Assembly (NCBI GenBank): GCA_017547085.1
Contig: JAFYQM010000021.1
Coordinates: 1-64,000, forward strand
DNA from: Oscillibacter sp.
Lineage (GTDB): Bacteria > Bacillota > Clostridia > Oscillospirales > Oscillospiraceae
Direction: 5' to 3'
DNA: 64,000 nucleotides
Below are positions 17,297 through 26,251 of the stretch, piece after piece (position 1 is the first letter of the stretch; each line of letters begins with the position of its first letter). Both the position numbers and the translations under genes were made by a program. The notes below the pieces were generated by a model. The model saw nothing but the letters and a program-made list of their open reading frames with translations, did no database searches and was not told where the DNA came from.

Positions 17297-18682
17297 TTAT
17301 AACTTGACCGCACCTTTTCTGTAAAAACACCATGTTGCCGCAAGGAACCAGACCAAATAGGCAGTCAGTCCTACCCAATCGGGCGAAACGACCCGCGCCA
17401 CAGTCAAAAAGCCCAGCGTCAGAACCGTCAGGTAGAAAAACTCCTTCCTGCCCTTCATGCCTGTGTGCTTGTAAAGCTGTGCCTCCTGCAGGAGGAACCA
17501 CACCGCCATGGTCAGCAGCGACGCATATGAGATCGCCAGCGGTGTGCGGAACAGCCCGTAGGCCACCCCATTGGTCGCACAGCCGATGCCCAGCACCACG
17601 CAGCCCGTTTTGAAGAAATTCGCATTTTGCTCCAATGCCTTGCAGAATGTGAACATCACCACGGAAATGCAGCTGCTATACATCAAAGCCGGGAGTACCG
17701 CCGCCAGATAGGAACTTGCCGCCTCATATTCCGGCAGGAACCACCGGATCAATCCCACCAGCGGAAAATAGCAGCAAAGCGCCGCACCTGTCAGCACCGC
17801 TGTTACAGAGAGGGTCTTGCAGTAATACGGTTTGATCCGTTCCGGTTCTACCCGCTTCAATACCGGCAGCAGCACCACGGCCAGCGACGAGATCATCACA
17901 GAGAGCATCATCACAAGATTGTAGGCGAAGGAGTAGACCGCGTATGTGTCCGTGGGGTAGAGGACACTGACAAACTGCCGGTCCAACACCAACACCAGAT
18001 GCGACACCTGATAGGCAAGTGTCAGCAAAATTCCCTGCCGGAACAACTCTTTGATCTCAACAGAAAGCATCCTGAACGGCATCCGTTCCCCAAATGTAAT
18101 GTCTCTGTAGATCCAGACATACCAGAGCAGCATCACGCCGTCAATCCCGTTCAGGGCCATGATGTAGAGGCGATAGGATGCCTCCAGCACACCACTGCTC
18201 TGCAGAACCAGCAAAGCAATTACCAGTCCCGCCTTGAGTACAGCCGCCAGCAGCTGTTTGGCGGAATATTCCGAAAAGCGCCGTGTAGCCTGTGAAATGA
18301 ACTGATAATAGGTGGTAAGATTCACCAGCACCATGTTCACGCCCAGCATCTGCAGAATGAACCGGTAAGCCGGGTCCTGAAAAAATATCCCGGTGGCCGC
18401 CAGTACGCAGCCGATCACAACCTGAAACAGCGCAAAAAAGCGGGTGTAGGTCCGTAGCTGTTCCCTACACAGCATCTCATAATCCAGTCCTGCAAACTTC
18501 AGCAAAATGCCGTCCACAAAGCCGAAATGCAGCAGCGCCGTGTAGGTCAAATACAGGGTAAAGATCTTTAGATAGCCATAGTCGGAAACGGTCAGCAGTT
18601 TGGGCAACAGCAAACCCGTTACAACACCAGCAGCCAGAGACAGTCCCCGGCTAACAGCCACTCCCATCATGTCCTTCTTCAC
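17297..18682 (-). CDS. wzx: Polysaccharide flippase (Wzx/MATE-like)
   Basis: A 461-residue protein with about 12-14 membrane helices and the opening pattern of the polysaccharide transport family (GVAVSRGLSLAAGVVTGLLLPKLLTVSDYGYLKIF in outline). It would flip lipid-linked repeat units across the membrane for polymerisation outside. The GTG at 18682 is preferred because GGGGGTGA stands five bases ahead; ATGs at 18670 and 18667 are alternatives. With the GTG start it overlaps the end of licD by 32 bp. It is the last gene of the surface polysaccharide operon. Confidence 0.82.
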   Translation of the reverse strand: MKKDMMGVAVSRGLSLAAGVVTGLLLPKLLTVSDYGYLKIFTLYLTYTALLHFGFVDGILLKFAGLDYEMLCREQLRTYTRFFALFQVVIGCVLAATGIFFQDPAYRFILQMLGVNMVLVNLTTYYQFISQATRRFSEYSAKQLLAAVLKAGLVIALLVLQSSGVLEASYRLYIMALNGIDGVMLLWYVWIYRDITFGERMPFRMLSVEIKELFRQGILLTLAYQVSHLVLVLDRQFVSVLYPTDTYAVYSFAYNLVMMLSVMISSLAVVLLPVLKRVEPERIKPYYCKTLSVTAVLTGAALCCYFPLVGLIRWFLPEYEAASSYLAAVLPALMYSSCISVVMFTFCKALEQNANFFKTGCVVLGIGCATNGVAYGLFRTPLAISYASLLTMAVWFLLQEAQLYKHTGMKGRKEFFYLTVLTLGFLTVARVVSPDWVGLTAYLVWFLAATWCFYRKGAVKL

Positions 18683-19511
18683 AAGATTCACCCCCTTCTT
18701 CTTTCCACCAAACCCGAATGGTATGATTGGACTTTTGCCGCACCTCCGGCGGGTCTTCCCGCCAGCAGCCGTACAGGCGGTCCAGATACATCGCATATCC
18801 GACCGGAACCGGATATACCTCTCCGCAAAAGGTCAGTGTTTCTCCTTTGAAAAATACAGAGGCAGGCAAAATCTCCCGTGTCAGGTGACTGGTCCAGACC
18901 ACACAGCCGACCAGCTTTTCCGGATACGCGCGGCTCCGGTCTGCTCTGCGCAAAATCTTTCTGCAGAGCCGTTCATATCCCATACACCGTCCGGCAGTCC
19001 AAAGAGCAAAAAGGATCCACCGTTTCACGCCGCGCCGCTCCGTATGGAAGCTCCCCGCATTGGCGAACACCAGCATCCGCTTCAAAACCTCGCTGGAAAC
19101 CGCCTGCACCGCCGCCACAGCCCGGTTGGGATGCCAGCGGTCTATGGGAAAAATATCGAGAAACGCCCCGATCTCCGCCCCGAAATCGTAATCGCTCTCC
19201 TGCACGAAGGTCCGGGTGTCCGAGAGCTTTGCATACGGCAGTCTCCAGTCCGGTGTGGTCTCGCGGCACAGCAAACGGTATCGGCCCCCTCTGATCTCCG
19301 TCATCCTGACCAGACGGTCATAGTCTGCTCTTGGCATGATGATATCTACATCATCGTCCCACGGAACGAAGCCCTGATACTTCGCCGCACCCAATAGGGT
19401 TCCGTTGGAGAGAAAAAACGTCAACTCATGGGCTTCGCAGAATGCCTTGAACCACGCCAACAGCTCCAACAGCACCTGCTGCAGTTCTTTCACATCCGAT
19501 ATTTCCCGCAT
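18651..19511 (-). CDS. licD: LicD family phosphotransferase
   Basis: A 286-residue LicD-type protein. The signature is FFLSNGTLLGAAKYQGFVPWDDDVDIIMPRADY near residues 31-64, where the DDDVDI aspartates bind the metal and nucleotide. LicD enzymes move phosphocholine or a similar phospho-group from a CDP-linked donor onto surface sugars. No choline uptake or activation genes (licABC) lie in the window, so another donor such as a phosphopolyol is possible. The start has AGGAGGTG in front and lies inside the end of the preceding glycosyltransferase gene (22-bp overlap), suggesting coupled translation. Confidence 0.87.
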   Translation of the reverse strand: MREISDVKELQQVLLELLAWFKAFCEAHELTFFLSNGTLLGAAKYQGFVPWDDDVDIIMPRADYDRLVRMTEIRGGRYRLLCRETTPDWRLPYAKLSDTRTFVQESDYDFGAEIGAFLDIFPIDRWHPNRAVAAVQAVSSEVLKRMLVFANAGSFHTERRGVKRWILFALWTAGRCMGYERLCRKILRRADRSRAYPEKLVGCVVWTSHLTREILPASVFFKGETLTFCGEVYPVPVGYAMYLDRLYGCWREDPPEVRQKSNHTIRVWWKEEGGESCEEGHDGSGC

Positions 19512-20536
19512 CCAAACACCTCCTTGAGGCGATCCAGCAGCCGGATTGCACCAAACATTCGATGGCAGATCAAAAAACGTTTGATCCGCAGCTTCCGTCC
19601 TGCTTTTCCAAACTGTGCGCGCTGCATGCCCTCACGGATAAAACCGATCTCCATGGCCTTTTGCAGCTCATCGCGCAGCCACGCCCCGCCGCAGCCCCCG
19701 CGCATCATTACCTGCAGCGCCGTATAGAGTTCCGCCACCACAAAACGATCAAACTGTGGTGCCAGTAAGGCATTCTGCGGCACGATCTCCTGCCGGTAAT
19801 GGCGCAGAAGGCAGATATGCCTCTGCATGGACAGCGGGTCACCCGAACGGGAAACGGAGCCGTCGCGTACAAGCAAATGGTAGCAAACTGCAGAAGTCAC
19901 ACAGATGGTTTTTGCCCGCAGGGCTGCGCCTGCAAAGGCCGCACCATCCTCGCCCAACCGCACCTCCGGTGGGATCGCAAGCTGAACGGGCAGGATCGTT
20001 TCCCGCCGGAAAATCTTCCCATTCAGCGTTTTTGGAAAGGCAAAGGCACCGTCTTCATCCATCAGCAGTTTCTCAAAAATCCCATCGCTGACTGGATTAT
20101 ATCGCCCGTCCGAAAATAGATTTTCCAGCCGTTTTTCCCCTTGCGGAAAATGATGCACGATTCCATAGACGATCACATCCGGCGCACAGCTTTCGATGGT
20201 TTTCCGTCCCTGTTGCAGTACCTCCGGGTCCAGATAGTCATCACTGTCCAAAAAGACGATGTACGCCCCACGGCTGTTCACAAGCCCTGTGTTTCTGGCA
20301 GCCGTATGGCCGCCGTTTTCCTGATGAAACACCCGTATCCGCGCATCCTGCTTTGCAAAACGTTGGCACAAAGGCCACGTTTCATCCGCCGAGCCATCAT
20401 CCACCAGCAGCAGTTCCCAGTCAGAACAGGTCTGTCTCAACACGCTCTGTACTCCGTTTTCCAGATAGGCCGCGGCATTATACGCCGGAATGATGACCGA
20501 GAAAAGGGGCTGCTCTGCTTGTTTCTTCAATTCCAT
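19490..20536 (-). CDS. Glycosyltransferase family 2
   Basis: A 348-residue GT-A enzyme that would add one sugar to the lipid-linked repeat unit at the inner membrane face. It opens with LFSVIIPAYNAAAYLENGVQSVLRQT; the UDP-sugar contacts follow as LVDDGSADET and the DxD metal site as FLDSDDYLDPEVL (~residue 95). The C-terminal half is not diagnostic. The ATG at 20536 has AGGAGG just ahead; longer in-frame versions run into the polymerase gene. Sugar specificity cannot be read from the sequence. Confidence 0.85.
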   Translation of the reverse strand: MELKKQAEQPLFSVIIPAYNAAAYLENGVQSVLRQTCSDWELLLVDDGSADETWPLCQRFAKQDARIRVFHQENGGHTAARNTGLVNSRGAYIVFLDSDDYLDPEVLQQGRKTIESCAPDVIVYGIVHHFPQGEKRLENLFSDGRYNPVSDGIFEKLLMDEDGAFAFPKTLNGKIFRRETILPVQLAIPPEVRLGEDGAAFAGAALRAKTICVTSAVCYHLLVRDGSVSRSGDPLSMQRHICLLRHYRQEIVPQNALLAPQFDRFVVAELYTALQVMMRGGCGGAWLRDELQKAMEIGFIREGMQRAQFGKAGRKLRIKRFLICHRMFGAIRLLDRLKEVFGCGKYRM

Positions 20537-20547
20537 ATCTCCTCCTG

Positions 20548-21681
20548 TCATCCAAGCACAAAAAACTTCAGCGCACTGAGAGAACCTCTCGCACAGTTCA
20601 GCATCAGAATCACGCAGCTGTAAAGCAGCACGACGCTGTGCAGAGACAGTTTCCCGTTCATCCCTGTCTCTTCTTCCTCCTGCAGCGCAGCCATCATCAC
20701 CGGCAGCATCAAAAGCGGCACAAAATGCCCGATCAGGCGGTAAAAGATGGAAAACACATAGCAACAGCAAAGGGACAACAGCAGGCTGATGGCCGCTGCA
20801 CTGCGAAAGGTCTCCAGCCGTTCACATACTGCTTTCCGCGCCGACCGCCGGAACCGCCGTAAAACGGCAAGGAACAACAGCCCCATCAGCACACCAATGA
20901 GATACTCCCACGGATCAGAGTAAGTCTCCTCTGTGAGATAAGTCCAAACAGTATCCAGAATATCTATCGTCAGTTTCGGAAAACACACCGCAAAAAGTGC
21001 TGTCGCAACAGCCCCCAGTCCTGCCGCACCCCACCGCGCAAGAGGTCTGCTCCGTTTGCTGCAAACGACTGCCAGCAGGCGTACCAGCAGAAGAACTCCT
21101 GCTAAAATGTGGATAAACAGCGCCACGCTATAAAGCAGCACATGGAACCAGCGGAATTTCTCCTCCACGCTCTCCCGGAAGAAACAAAACATCACCAGCG
21201 TCATGGCCAGCATCATACGAATTCCGGCAATAACCGACATGTAGACCGATGTAGACATCAGGAAAAACAGCACAAGCGCCAGATTCCGGCGGGAAATGCC
21301 GAACTTCTTCTGCAAGCGCAGCAGCATGTAGAAGATTATCGAATAACACAGGATCGTAACCGCCGCAGGCAGCAGGCGGGGACAGCCGGTTTTGGCAAAA
21401 AGCCAGTACAGGATCGGCCCCGCAGGGGCAGAGGAGGCCAGCGCGTAGCGTGCGAAAAACGCTGCAAAATCCAGCGGGGCATACAGTTCCATCATTTTAA
21501 AAATGCGGTACAGGTCGGCGGTCCGGTAAGGCACATACACGACCGCCATACCACTGAGCACAAGGATGTAGAAACCCAGCGCCGTTTTACATTTCATGGG
21601 TGAGGCTGCAAGCAGGAGGTAGACCGCTGCCAGTACGCAGCAATATACACCCACACCTATCAGCCGTTCGATCAAAAACAT
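20548..21681 (-). CDS. wzy: EpsG-type polysaccharide polymerase
   Basis: A 377-residue membrane protein with about ten helices, of the EpsG/Wzy type. The N-terminal region has VVYVPYRTADLYRIFKMME, close to the EpsG pattern in which an arginine and aspartate follow the second helix. It then alternates helices and short loops, with a long loop around residues 230-260. It would join repeat units outside the membrane. It lies between a GT4 and a GT2 gene in the same direction. Family assignment rests on topology, the short motif and context, so the polymerase role is likely but not proven. Confidence 0.75.
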   Translation of the reverse strand: MFLIERLIGVGVYCCVLAAVYLLLAASPMKCKTALGFYILVLSGMAVVYVPYRTADLYRIFKMMELYAPLDFAAFFARYALASSAPAGPILYWLFAKTGCPRLLPAAVTILCYSIIFYMLLRLQKKFGISRRNLALVLFFLMSTSVYMSVIAGIRMMLAMTLVMFCFFRESVEEKFRWFHVLLYSVALFIHILAGVLLLVRLLAVVCSKRSRPLARWGAAGLGAVATALFAVCFPKLTIDILDTVWTYLTEETYSDPWEYLIGVLMGLLFLAVLRRFRRSARKAVCERLETFRSAAAISLLLSLCCCYVFSIFYRLIGHFVPLLMLPVMMAALQEEEETGMNGKLSLHSVVLLYSCVILMLNCARGSLSALKFFVLG

Positions 21682-21709
21682 CCTTTCACCTCTTTTTCAC
21701 GAAGCTTGC

Positions 21710-22783
21710 TCACTCCGTTTGTTTGATCAGGGTCTCATAATGGGACAGTGTTCTTGCGGCCACCGCTTCCCAGGAAAACTCCCTGCGGCTCCAGAGCACG
21801 GCATTCGTCGATTTTTCCGCAAGTCTCTCCCGCTCCCGGATAGCCTGCCGCAGCGCGGCGGCAAGGGAATCCGCCGATGCCGCGCAAGTCCAGCCCGCAT
21901 CGTGTTCCCGAATAAAATCATCCATGCAGGTCCCGTCGGTCACGATACAGGGCAGGCCATATCCCAGTGCCTCCAAAACGCCTAACGGCATTCCCTCAAA
22001 ACGGGATGCCTGCACAAAGCAGTCCGCCGCCAGAAGTTCACGCTGCTTCTCCGCTCCCGTGACCGCGCCATGCACTTCCATCAGATCTCCCACACCGTTT
22101 GCGGAAATCAAATCGTGCAGTCTGCCGTGCACGCCGTCCAGTTCAGGACCAAACAGATGCACGCTGCATCCATGGCTCCGCAGTTCCTCTCCACACTCTG
22201 CCACAGCGGAAACCAGCAGATCCAGTCCCTTATGAAACACATCCAGCCGACCAATGTAAAGAAACCGGAGGTTTTCCTCACGAAAGACGCTCTTTCGGTG
22301 TTCCGGTACCATCATGCCGTTGCCGCAGACAAAGCCCTTGTCCACAAACAGCGAAGCAGACCGCTCCTGCTCCGTCAAAAACTGCACCGCAGCGGCGGAG
22401 GCGACAAACTCTCGAAACAGCAGCAGGTTTGCCGCCGTCTTTTTCAACCGTTTGATATGCTGGGCGTGCCGGGTGAGTCCAGCGTGGGGAACGATGAGAT
22501 ACGGGATCCCCAGCTTCTTCAACTTCTTGTAAATACCCAAAAATTCCACCCGATAGATCTCGTGAAATACCACCAGATCCGGTGAATCAAAGGGTGCAGG
22601 AAAATCTTGCAGCGAAAAGTGTTTTTCCACAGGAAGCATCGTGATCCCCTCAAATGCCTCACCATGGGTATTCAAAAGGGCCACGTCCGCGATCCTGCCT
22701 TGCGCCGTCACATGCTGCGGCACCACCACCTGCACGCCGCCGAGAACGGATGGATCGATATGGGCAATATGGATCACAACCAT
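21710..22783 (-). CDS. Glycosyltransferase family 4
   Basis: A 357-residue GT-B enzyme. The N-terminal half begins MVVIHIAHIDPSVLGGVQVVVP, the acceptor-side glycine loop. The C-terminal half shows FLYIGRLDVFHKGLDLL, the donor-site arginine-lysine pattern, and ASRFEGMPLGVLEALGYGLPCIVTD, the EX7E-type nucleotide-sugar site. It would add a sugar during repeat-unit assembly on the cytoplasmic side. The start at 22783 is one base beyond the stop of the preceding gene, with GGGAGG eight bases ahead. Confidence 0.88.
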   Translation of the reverse strand: MVVIHIAHIDPSVLGGVQVVVPQHVTAQGRIADVALLNTHGEAFEGITMLPVEKHFSLQDFPAPFDSPDLVVFHEIYRVEFLGIYKKLKKLGIPYLIVPHAGLTRHAQHIKRLKKTAANLLLFREFVASAAAVQFLTEQERSASLFVDKGFVCGNGMMVPEHRKSVFREENLRFLYIGRLDVFHKGLDLLVSAVAECGEELRSHGCSVHLFGPELDGVHGRLHDLISANGVGDLMEVHGAVTGAEKQRELLAADCFVQASRFEGMPLGVLEALGYGLPCIVTDGTCMDDFIREHDAGWTCAASADSLAAALRQAIRERERLAEKSTNAVLWSRREFSWEAVAARTLSHYETLIKQTE

Positions 22784-22784
22784 G

Positions 22785-23636
22785 TCAGTTTCCTCCCGTT
22801 TCATGGGGTGTTCTTTTCCGCATACAGGTTCTGAACAGCCATCCCCGCAATCCGGCGGGCAGAAATACTGTGCCCAAACAGCGCACCACGAGATTTCTCC
22901 CATACTGCACCCTTGTCACCAGTCCGCAGCGGCGCAGCTCCTTCTGCATAGCCACAGCGTTTCGGAAGTAGGAAAGGCCGCCTCTGCGCCGGTAAGTATC
23001 TTCGTTAATGCGGACAAAGCAAAGCACGTCCTGTAAATTCAGCAGGTGCTTTCCTGCGCGCAGCATTCTGGCCCAGAGGTCATAGTCCTCAAAGCCAGGG
23101 AAATCCCGGTAACCACCGGCATCCAGAACATCCTGCCGTCGGAACACCACGGTCACATGATTCATGGGATTGCGAAATGCCGCTGTGGTGCAGATCACTT
23201 TTTCGTTTACCGGAACCACCCGATACCCCGTTACCTGTTCCGGTTTTTCTGTGAATTCCGCAATTTGTCCGCCAACTACACTGATTTGCGTTTGTGCTGC
23301 CATCACAGCAAGCTGCCGCTCCACGCGGTCCTTCACTGCGATGTCATCGGCATCCATTCTGGCTACAAACTCACAGCGGCACCGCAGCAGTCCCTGCTGT
23401 AGTGCATAGCCCAAGCCCCGGTTTTCGGGAAGCCGTACAGTCTGAATCACATCCGGATACTCCCGCAAAAACACGTCCACCACATCCTCCAGTTCCATCC
23501 CCAACGGGCCGTCACAAACCAAAACGAACTCCTTTGGCGGAATGGTCTGATCCAGCATACTCTGCACGGCTGCGCGGAACCAGTCTGCCCGGTCCCGTCC
23601 ATAGACCGACATTAAAACCGAATACTCCGGTATCAT
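22785..23636 (-). CDS. Glycosyltransferase family 2
   Basis: A 283-residue GT-A enzyme: YSVLMSVYGRDRADWFRAAVQSML at the N-terminus, LVCDGP, and the metal site in FVARMDADDIA near residue 92. A later FPGFEDYDLWARML segment holds the ED motif common in this group. It adds one sugar in the repeat unit. GGAGG seven bases ahead fixes the start at 23636. It follows the phosphoglycosyl transferase gene by 14 bp and is likely to act on its product, though order of action cannot be proved. Confidence 0.87.
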   Translation of the reverse strand: MIPEYSVLMSVYGRDRADWFRAAVQSMLDQTIPPKEFVLVCDGPLGMELEDVVDVFLREYPDVIQTVRLPENRGLGYALQQGLLRCRCEFVARMDADDIAVKDRVERQLAVMAAQTQISVVGGQIAEFTEKPEQVTGYRVVPVNEKVICTTAAFRNPMNHVTVVFRRQDVLDAGGYRDFPGFEDYDLWARMLRAGKHLLNLQDVLCFVRINEDTYRRRGGLSYFRNAVAMQKELRRCGLVTRVQYGRNLVVRCLGTVFLPAGLRGWLFRTCMRKRTPHETGGN

Positions 23637-23650
23637 AGATCCGCCTCCAT

Positions 23651-24322
23651 TCACTGCACCTGCTCTCCCATGCCGGTGCAAGTCTCGTCTTTCGCCTTGA
23701 TATGTGCTGCTGCCATTTGTCTGAAAATACGCAATATCATTCTCGCAGTCATAACGATCAGCTTCCAGTCCAGCGCCGCGGACCAATGCCCAATATACCA
23801 GAGATCCATCCGCAGTTTTTCATCCGGTGGTGTATCATAGGCGCCGTACACCTGTGCATATCCGGTCAATCCCGCTTTTACCTGTAGCCGTAGCGCATAT
23901 TCTGGCACCACTTTCTCATACTGCGCGGCAAGCTCCGGCCGTTCCGGTCTCGGGCCCACCAGTGACATGTCGCCCCGCAAAATATTGATCAGCTGCGGTA
24001 ATTCATCGATGTGGGTCCTGCGAAGAAACTGTCCCACCCGAGTGATCCGTGCATCTCCCTCACAAGCCAGCCGCGCCATACCATCGGCCTCTGCATCTAC
24101 CCGCATACTTCTGAATTTTAAAATCATAAATACTTTGCCATGTTCGGTCAGGCGTTGCTGCCGGAATAAAACCGGGCCTCCGTCCTGCAGTTTGACTGCG
24201 ATGGCCGCAACTGCCATCAGAGGAGCCATGATGATCAGGCCAAACACAGATAACCCCACATCCATGATCCGTTTGCCTTTCAGCTGTAGGGCAGGCACCT
24301 TATCAAAAGAGAAGGCAGTCAT
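23651..24322 (-). CDS. Undecaprenyl-phosphate sugar phosphotransferase (small monotopic type)
   Basis: A 223-residue initiating phosphoglycosyl transferase. It has one hydrophobic helix (VGLSVFGLIIMAPLMAVAAIAV, ~residues 23-44) and then the full catalytic domain: GGPVLFRQQRLTEHGKVF, ILKFRSMRVDAE, RRTHIDELPQLINILRGDMSLVGPRPERPE and GLTGYAQVYG. It transfers a sugar-1-phosphate to the lipid carrier and so starts each repeat unit. It lacks the extra N-terminal helices of WbaP/WcaJ and resembles PglC-like enzymes. The start at 24322 or four codons upstream is uncertain; either overlaps the end of the Wzz gene. Confidence 0.88.
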   Translation of the reverse strand: MTAFSFDKVPALQLKGKRIMDVGLSVFGLIIMAPLMAVAAIAVKLQDGGPVLFRQQRLTEHGKVFMILKFRSMRVDAEADGMARLACEGDARITRVGQFLRRTHIDELPQLINILRGDMSLVGPRPERPELAAQYEKVVPEYALRLQVKAGLTGYAQVYGAYDTPPDEKLRMDLWYIGHWSAALDWKLIVMTARMILRIFRQMAAAHIKAKDETCTGMGEQVQ

Positions 24323-24974
24323 TTTCCGCACCATCCTTTGCAGGGAATGTCTCCCGTTTTTGAACTGTCAGCAGAAACCGCACGGTTACCGTCACTGCGC
24401 CCAGAACCAAACCGGTCGCTGCTGCCAGTACTCCCCACTTCAGATAATCAGGGGTATAAGGCTTTTCCCCTGCAGCAGCATCGTCGATCACGCGGGCCGA
24501 GCTGCCTTCGACTACCTCTGCGATCTTCGCCGGAGCCACCTTCGCTACCACATCGGCAATGCGGACAGCTTCCTCCGCATCGGGATGCAGAACATACAAC
24601 GCAAGGATCTCCGTATCCTCCACTTGTTCCGCCGAGAGCATCTCCCGCAGCTGCTTGACGCTGTATGCGCCATCCAACTCCGCCGCCACTTCATCCAGCA
24701 CACGGTTGCTCTCCACAACATGAATGTATGTACTCACCAGAGCGCAGGAAGCCGCAAGGCCGCCCTCCGACAACTGCTCAACCGTCCGATCTCCCCGCGC
24801 ATTGTTCACATAAACCGTGGCACAGGCCCGATACTGGGGCGTGACAAAAAGCCCCGTGATCAGCAGCACACAAGCTGCAGCCGCCGCACCGCACAAAAGA
24901 ATCATTTTCCATTTTCGCAGGCAGAGCAACAGAATATCCTGCAAGTCGATTTCCCGATATGTTTTTCTTTCCAT
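24303..24974 (-). CDS. Wzz/YveK-type chain-length or polysaccharide co-polymerase protein
   Basis: A 223-residue protein with the Wzz layout: a short cytoplasmic start (REIDLQDILLLCLRKWK), a helix at ~28-48, an outer domain beginning TPQYRACATVYVNN, and a second helix at ~180-203 followed by a short tail. It would set polymer length together with the polymerase. No tyrosine kinase gene or kinase domain follows, which is usual in Firmicute capsule loci. The second ATG (24974) is chosen as GGGAGG lies six bases ahead. It is the first gene of the polysaccharide operon. Confidence 0.85.
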   Translation of the reverse strand: MERKTYREIDLQDILLLCLRKWKMILLCGAAAAACVLLITGLFVTPQYRACATVYVNNARGDRTVEQLSEGGLAASCALVSTYIHVVESNRVLDEVAAELDGAYSVKQLREMLSAEQVEDTEILALYVLHPDAEEAVRIADVVAKVAPAKIAEVVEGSSARVIDDAAAGEKPYTPDYLKWGVLAAATGLVLGAVTVTVRFLLTVQKRETFPAKDGAENDCLLF

Positions 24975-25029
24975 TTTCATCCTCCCGCTGCTTTTACATG
25001 TCTTTTTTCAAATCTTTTTGCATAAAATT

Positions 25030-25055
25030 GCGCACATGCGGAACCGCATATGCGC
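25030..25055. promoter_or_regulatory. 12-bp dyad in the leader of the polysaccharide operon
   Basis: The two 12-base arms (25030-25041 and 25044-25055) are separated by two bases and differ at one position. In the minus-strand RNA that position is a G-U pair, so the whole stem can form. It lies about 10-35 bases after the predicted transcription start and about 55 bases before wzz. It lacks a long U tract, so it may be an operator, a stability hairpin or an elongation-control site. Confidence 0.5.
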
Positions 25056-25070
25056 TATTCTCTATACAAC

Positions 25071-25099
25071 ATGATATATAGCAACTAAAAGAAAATCAA
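25071..25099 (-). promoter_or_regulatory. Candidate promoter of the surface polysaccharide operon
   Basis: Minus strand: TTGATT (25094-25099), 17 bases, TATCAT (25071-25076). It lies in an AT-rich gap of 220 bases that holds no gene, directly upstream of the leader dyad. Confidence 0.55.
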
Positions 25100-25161
25100 C
25101 TCTGTCCACGTTTCTTTTCAACAAAAAACGACATGTTTCGACATTTCCCCCAAACAACATA

Positions 25162-25196
25162 ACGTCCCTCCGGGTATACCGGAGGGACGTCTTTTT
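25162..25196. terminator. Terminator-like hairpin with its T tract facing the plus strand
   Basis: A 12-bp perfect stem (25162-25173 with 25179-25190, loop GTATA) sits just after the SLH gene. The clear T run (CTTTTTATTT) is on the plus strand, where no gene ends. On the minus strand only a broken T-rich stretch follows. It may still end the SLH gene or block antisense transcription. Confidence 0.6.
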
Positions 25197-26181
25197 ATTT
25201 CAGCCAGTCAAACAAGTCCTTGGGTTCTTCGCCGTCCAGCAGCACCTTGGCTGCGGAAAGCATACCGGCCGCATCCGCGCGGGTCACATGAGCCTCCATG
25301 GACGCACTGCCAAAGCTCCCCACAGACAGAACATTCAGAGCCTCCATGTTCCCTACCGCCTGAGCCGCCCAGGAAGGAACCGCCTCCCGGTCCGCATACC
25401 ATTCCGCAAGATCCACATCTCCCAGATTCAGCACGCGGTTCAGCACGGTGGCCGCCTCATTAAAGGTGATGGTCTCCTCACCACGGAAAGCAACTCCCTC
25501 TGCCGTGGTCTTGCCCTGCACGATGCCGTCTGCCACGCCGGCCGCCGCGTAGGCCTTCGCCCAGGTGGGGATCACTGCGTCATCGCAGAAGCCGGTCATG
25601 GTGACGTCCGTCACTTCTCTGCCTGCCGTCTCCAGCACCATGGCAAGAAATTCACTGCGGGATACAGGTGCGTCCGGCTGGAAATAATACTGCCCGCCAA
25701 TTTTTGCGCCCACAAAAATCCCTTCCTCCGCCAGACACTGGGCGGATGCAGCCGCTGCGCTGTCAGCGGTATCCGCGTAGGTGATGCCGGATTTGGTCTT
25801 CTCAATGGTGATGGTCACCGTGGCAGGTGCGGACACATGTCCTACACTGTCGGTTGCTGTATAGGTGAAGCTGTCGCCGCCCACAGCATTCTCTTTGGGC
25901 GTGTAGGTGAAATTCATTCCGTTGATGGCAACAGTTCCCTTGCGGGGCTCTTCCACCACCGTACAGGTAACATCTTCCCCCTCGCCGTCTGAAACGAGGA
26001 ACTGCCCCTCACAGGGAATATCCCGATAGGTGCGGATCTCCAAATCCTGTGCAGTCGGTGCGCCCTCCGCGGGTTCGGCGGGCGCTGCTTTCTTCCCAAA
26101 CAGGGCCGATGCGCTGCTGCTCAGCGCCAGCACAGCCACCAGCATCATAGCGGCTGTGCGCTTCATGGAATCAGATCTCAA
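25195..26181 (-). CDS. Secreted S-layer-homology protein with an Ig/cadherin-like domain
   Basis: A 328-residue secreted protein. Residues 1-26 form a signal peptide ending ASA. Residues ~45-130 are a beta domain ending GGDSFTYTATDSVGHVSAPATVTITI, as in bacterial cadherin/Ig-like modules. Residues ~140-328 hold about three SLH-like repeats (AEEGIFVG..G.YFQPDAPVSRSEFLAMV; GVADGIVQG..FRGEETITFNEAATVL; ALNVLSVG..AHVTRADAAGML) that bind cell-wall polymer. The TTG start at 26181 is chosen for the GAGGAGG site eight bases ahead; an ATG five codons in is possible. Its job may be cell-wall anchoring or a carbohydrate link; no enzyme domain is present. Confidence 0.8.
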   Translation of the reverse strand: MRSDSMKRTAAMMLVAVLALSSSASALFGKKAAPAEPAEGAPTAQDLEIRTYRDIPCEGQFLVSDGEGEDVTCTVVEEPRKGTVAINGMNFTYTPKENAVGGDSFTYTATDSVGHVSAPATVTITIEKTKSGITYADTADSAAAASAQCLAEEGIFVGAKIGGQYYFQPDAPVSRSEFLAMVLETAGREVTDVTMTGFCDDAVIPTWAKAYAAAGVADGIVQGKTTAEGVAFRGEETITFNEAATVLNRVLNLGDVDLAEWYADREAVPSWAAQAVGNMEALNVLSVGSFGSASMEAHVTRADAAGMLSAAKVLLDGEEPKDLFDWLK

Positions 26182-26251
26182 GGCAATGACCTCCTCAATG
26201 TTGTTGCAGGAGTAGTCTTTTCCTTTTCATCCGCTTTATACCGGACAAGAA

